From contig NW_022985566.1 of the NCBI RefSeq assembly GCF_010093815.1, forward strand, positions 580,191 to 644,190: DNA of 64,000 nt. The letters run 5' to 3'. Each line of letters starts with the position of its first letter. The stretch's first letter is position 1. Under the pieces are notes generated by a model. That model worked only from the letters and a program-made list of their open reading frames with translations, searched no databases and was not told the origin of the DNA. Shown one piece after another: positions 61,760 through 64,000 of the stretch. This DNA is from Pseudovirgaria hyperparasitica (taxonomy: Eukaryota; Ascomycota; Dothideomycetes; Acrospermales; Acrospermaceae). The position numbers and the translations under genes were made by a program.

Positions 61760-63091
61760 ATGACTTCAGAGCAGAACGACGCTCTCATCTCTCAGTTTAT
61801 CGCTGTTGCCGGTCCGTCCGTACAACCTGAGCAGGTTGGTGATTGTAGGGACCTTCCTTTGCCCTCAGTATACTTATAATCATTCTAGGCGCAGGGCTAT
61901 CTCGCTGCAGCGAGCTGGAACGTCGAGGAAGCCCTTCAAACATTCTTCGCGGCGAATGATGGGGAAGAGCAAGATACATCCGAAGAGCAAGAAGCAGCAT
62001 ATACTGGTCCCCGCACACTTGATGGCAGGCCAGCACCAGGATATGCTGGCGAGGCTACATCAATGCCTTCGTCGTCAGCCCGTGGCAAACAACCGCAGAA
62101 GGGCGGCTTGAGAACACTGAAGGATATCCAGGGAGACAGTGGCCATAGCCATGATGACGAGGATGACGAAGATGATGATAAAGACCAAGACATGTTTGCC
62201 GGAGGTGAGAAATCAGGTCTTGCGGTCCAAAACCCGGGGCAATCGAGCGATCCTCAAGCTCAGATTAGGGACATGCTCAAAAAGGCACAGAGGTATGCGG
62301 TGCGACTCGTACTGTTAGTTAGGTATTGACAGCTCGACAGGAATGATCCACGACCTGGGGGCGAAGATACAGATCGGCCACGCCCACGTTTCACCGGCAC
62401 AGGTCAAACTCTTGGTGGCGATGACACCCCAAGTCGAGTCGTTACACAAGCATCGCCTCAACGACCAGTAGTTGCGGCACCTGAACGACGTGACCTTCAC
62501 ATCTGGAGAAACGGCTTCTCGGTGGATGACGGTCCACTCTATCGCTACGATGACCCAGCAAACGCCGGCTATCTAGAGATGATCAATCGAGGACAAGCCC
62601 CTGTCCAATTAATGAACGCTCAACACGGACAAGAGTTGGACGTTCACCTCTCGATGCATAAAGAAGACGACTATGTGAAACCCAAGGCCAAATACAAGCC
62701 CTTTGGAGGATCTGGACAGAGACTGGGAAGCCCCACGCCTGGTGCTTCAGGCCCAGCGGCGGCCACGAGCAGCGCTCCTCCACCGACTCAATCGACTACC
62801 GCCACACCGCCTGGTAGCTCTGCGCCCATCATAGATGTTGACGAGGCACAACCAACGCTTGCTTTACAAATCCGGCTAGGTGATGGTACTCGCTTGCGAT
62901 CGCGGTTCAACGCGAGTCACACCATTGGAGATGTCTATACGTTTGTTAACAGCGCAAGCCCAACCAGCGCTCAGCGTCCATGGGCTTTGATGACCACCTT
63001 CCCTAGCAAAGAGCTTTCAGACAAGACTCTCAAATTAGGTGACGTGGAGGATCTTAAGCGTGGTGGTGTTGTCGTCCAGAAGTGGACATAG
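61760..63091 (+). CDS. SHP1: p47/Shp1 Cdc48 cofactor (UBA-SEP-UBX)
   Basis: Join of 61760-61834, 61889-62292 and 62341-63091, 409 residues. Introns are 54 nt (GTTGGT...ATTCTAG) and 48 nt (GTATGC...CTCGACAG). The UBA-like domain covers residues 1-45 (NDALISQFIAVAG, GYLAAASWNVEEALQTFFAA). An acidic linker (HDDEDDEDDDKDQD) follows, then the SEP domain about 215-290 (HIWRNGFSVDDGPLYRYDDP, NRGQAPVQLM, VHLSMHKEDDY) and a UBX domain in the last 80 residues (LALQIRLGDGTRLRSRFNAS, RPWALMTTFPSKEL). Like Shp1/p47 it would link the Cdc48/p97 ATPase to ubiquitinated substrates and to membrane fusion and protein phosphatase 1 regulation. Domain order and length match the family. Confidence 0.95.
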
Positions 63092-64000
63092 AGTATCGTT
63101 GTGGTTGGAACATCAAAATCCTGGGTGGCGCGCTGGACAACGCATTGTGGTATCTGGCCAGTTGCGAAGAAGCACTACCACCAACACCTTGTAAGAGTAT
63201 TTCCTCCAGCTGTATGGCTTGGGAATACACATAACAAGAGGCATATTAAAGCATATATAGACACATGGGACCAGTGATTCAGCAGATCCAATCTTAGACT
63301 GGAGCGATCAACAGTTCATGGCTTGAGCCCTCGGACCCATAACAATCGGTAAAATAAAGAATGTACTTCTGAACAATTGTGCTTTGACAACGCGCAGTGA
63401 TGGCAGTCTTGTTAGTCCAGTACAACGAATACTCTGACGGGCTGTCTCCTCGCGACGAATGCGCGTGATTATGTCAGTAGAGAGTGCCTAGTGTAGTAGT
63501 AGTAACAGATCCTTTGAATGGTTGACCAGTTCATAGCGCAACGTCAACACATGCGCTAGACAAGGATTGAGATAGGACTAAGATAGTTCGCTGGACAGCT
63601 CAGTCTGATCATTAATTATTAGTGGCTTCCATTCCAGATCGTGTTTCGCCTTTGCATAATGTCTGTACAACGGATAGCAAGAGCTGGAGGCAGGCTTGAT
63701 AGCAGATTCACCTGGGACTTTGTAAGATCTTGTGCAACAAATACTGCAGGCATCGCAATCGACGGAAACAATTTGAAACTTGAGCTTATCACAGGCTAGA
63801 ATGAACCGTTCTCACTCTCGCACAACCGATGGCAGCACGAAGCAGTTCGCGTCCAAGAAGGACCCCACACTGGATGGAGCTGAGCAAGCAATCAGGCACA
63901 ACGCCTATGTGTCCATATCGGTTACATCATGCACCTTAGATGAAATTAGATTCGAGTACCGTGCGAGAGATGAGCACATATGTATGTTACTGTTCAATGT
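63092..64000. other. Right-end intergenic region
   Basis: This 909 bp after SHP1 has no convincing gene. A 46-residue frame from 63659 (MSVQRIARAGGRLDSRF) was seen but lacks support. Confidence 0.5.

Overview
This 64 kb window comes from the nuclear genome of a filamentous ascomycete (Pezizomycotina). Single-copy genes typical of fungi (STN1, TRA1, SHP1/p47, a PCL-type cyclin) are present. Introns are short (about 47-55 nt, a few longer) with GT/AG ends and CTRAC-like branch sites, and intergenic DNA is rich in microsatellites. Secreted plant-cell-wall and starch-active hydrolases, an extracellular subtilase and a small cysteine-containing secreted protein suggest a plant-associated fungus. 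Dothideomycetes is my best guess, but this is inference from gene style, not a search. I see no operons, CRISPR arrays, rRNA, convincing tRNAs or intact transposons.

Left arm (1-14 kb): dense genes. A large acidic protein with a C-terminal POT1/CDC13-type OB fold runs off the left edge. It is followed by a secreted rhamnogalacturonase (GH28), a DNAJC9-like J-protein divergent from a Rib2-like deaminase, an NTF2/SnoaL-like protein, the CST subunit Stn1, an unidentified exon pair, and a BAHD acyltransferase. Two telomere-type OB-fold proteins within 11 kb is the most interesting gene-level observation.

Repeat-rich interval (14-26.8 kb): minisatellites and microsatellites surround a lone small secreted protein gene (effector-like) and a PCL cyclin gene with a long upstream region. 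Further right, 23.5-25.5 kb holds several short ORFs and two adjacent hairpins but no obvious main ORF; it may be a non-coding or short-peptide transcript.

Middle (26.8-42.8 kb): an unidentified membrane protein, an RRM-like plus coiled-coil protein, a secreted GH31 alpha-glucosidase divergent from a leucine-rich-repeat protein whose two tiny 5' exons I resolved, and an MDP-1-type HAD phosphatase.

Right arm (42.8-64 kb): a 3.7 kb gene-poor stretch, an intronless secreted subtilisin, then TRA1 (SAGA/NuA4 scaffold, 3,823 codons of protein with one 52-nt intron near its start), and divergently the UBA-SEP-UBX cofactor of Cdc48. All splice models were made by eye from reading frame, GT/AG ends and protein continuity; none has transcript support here.
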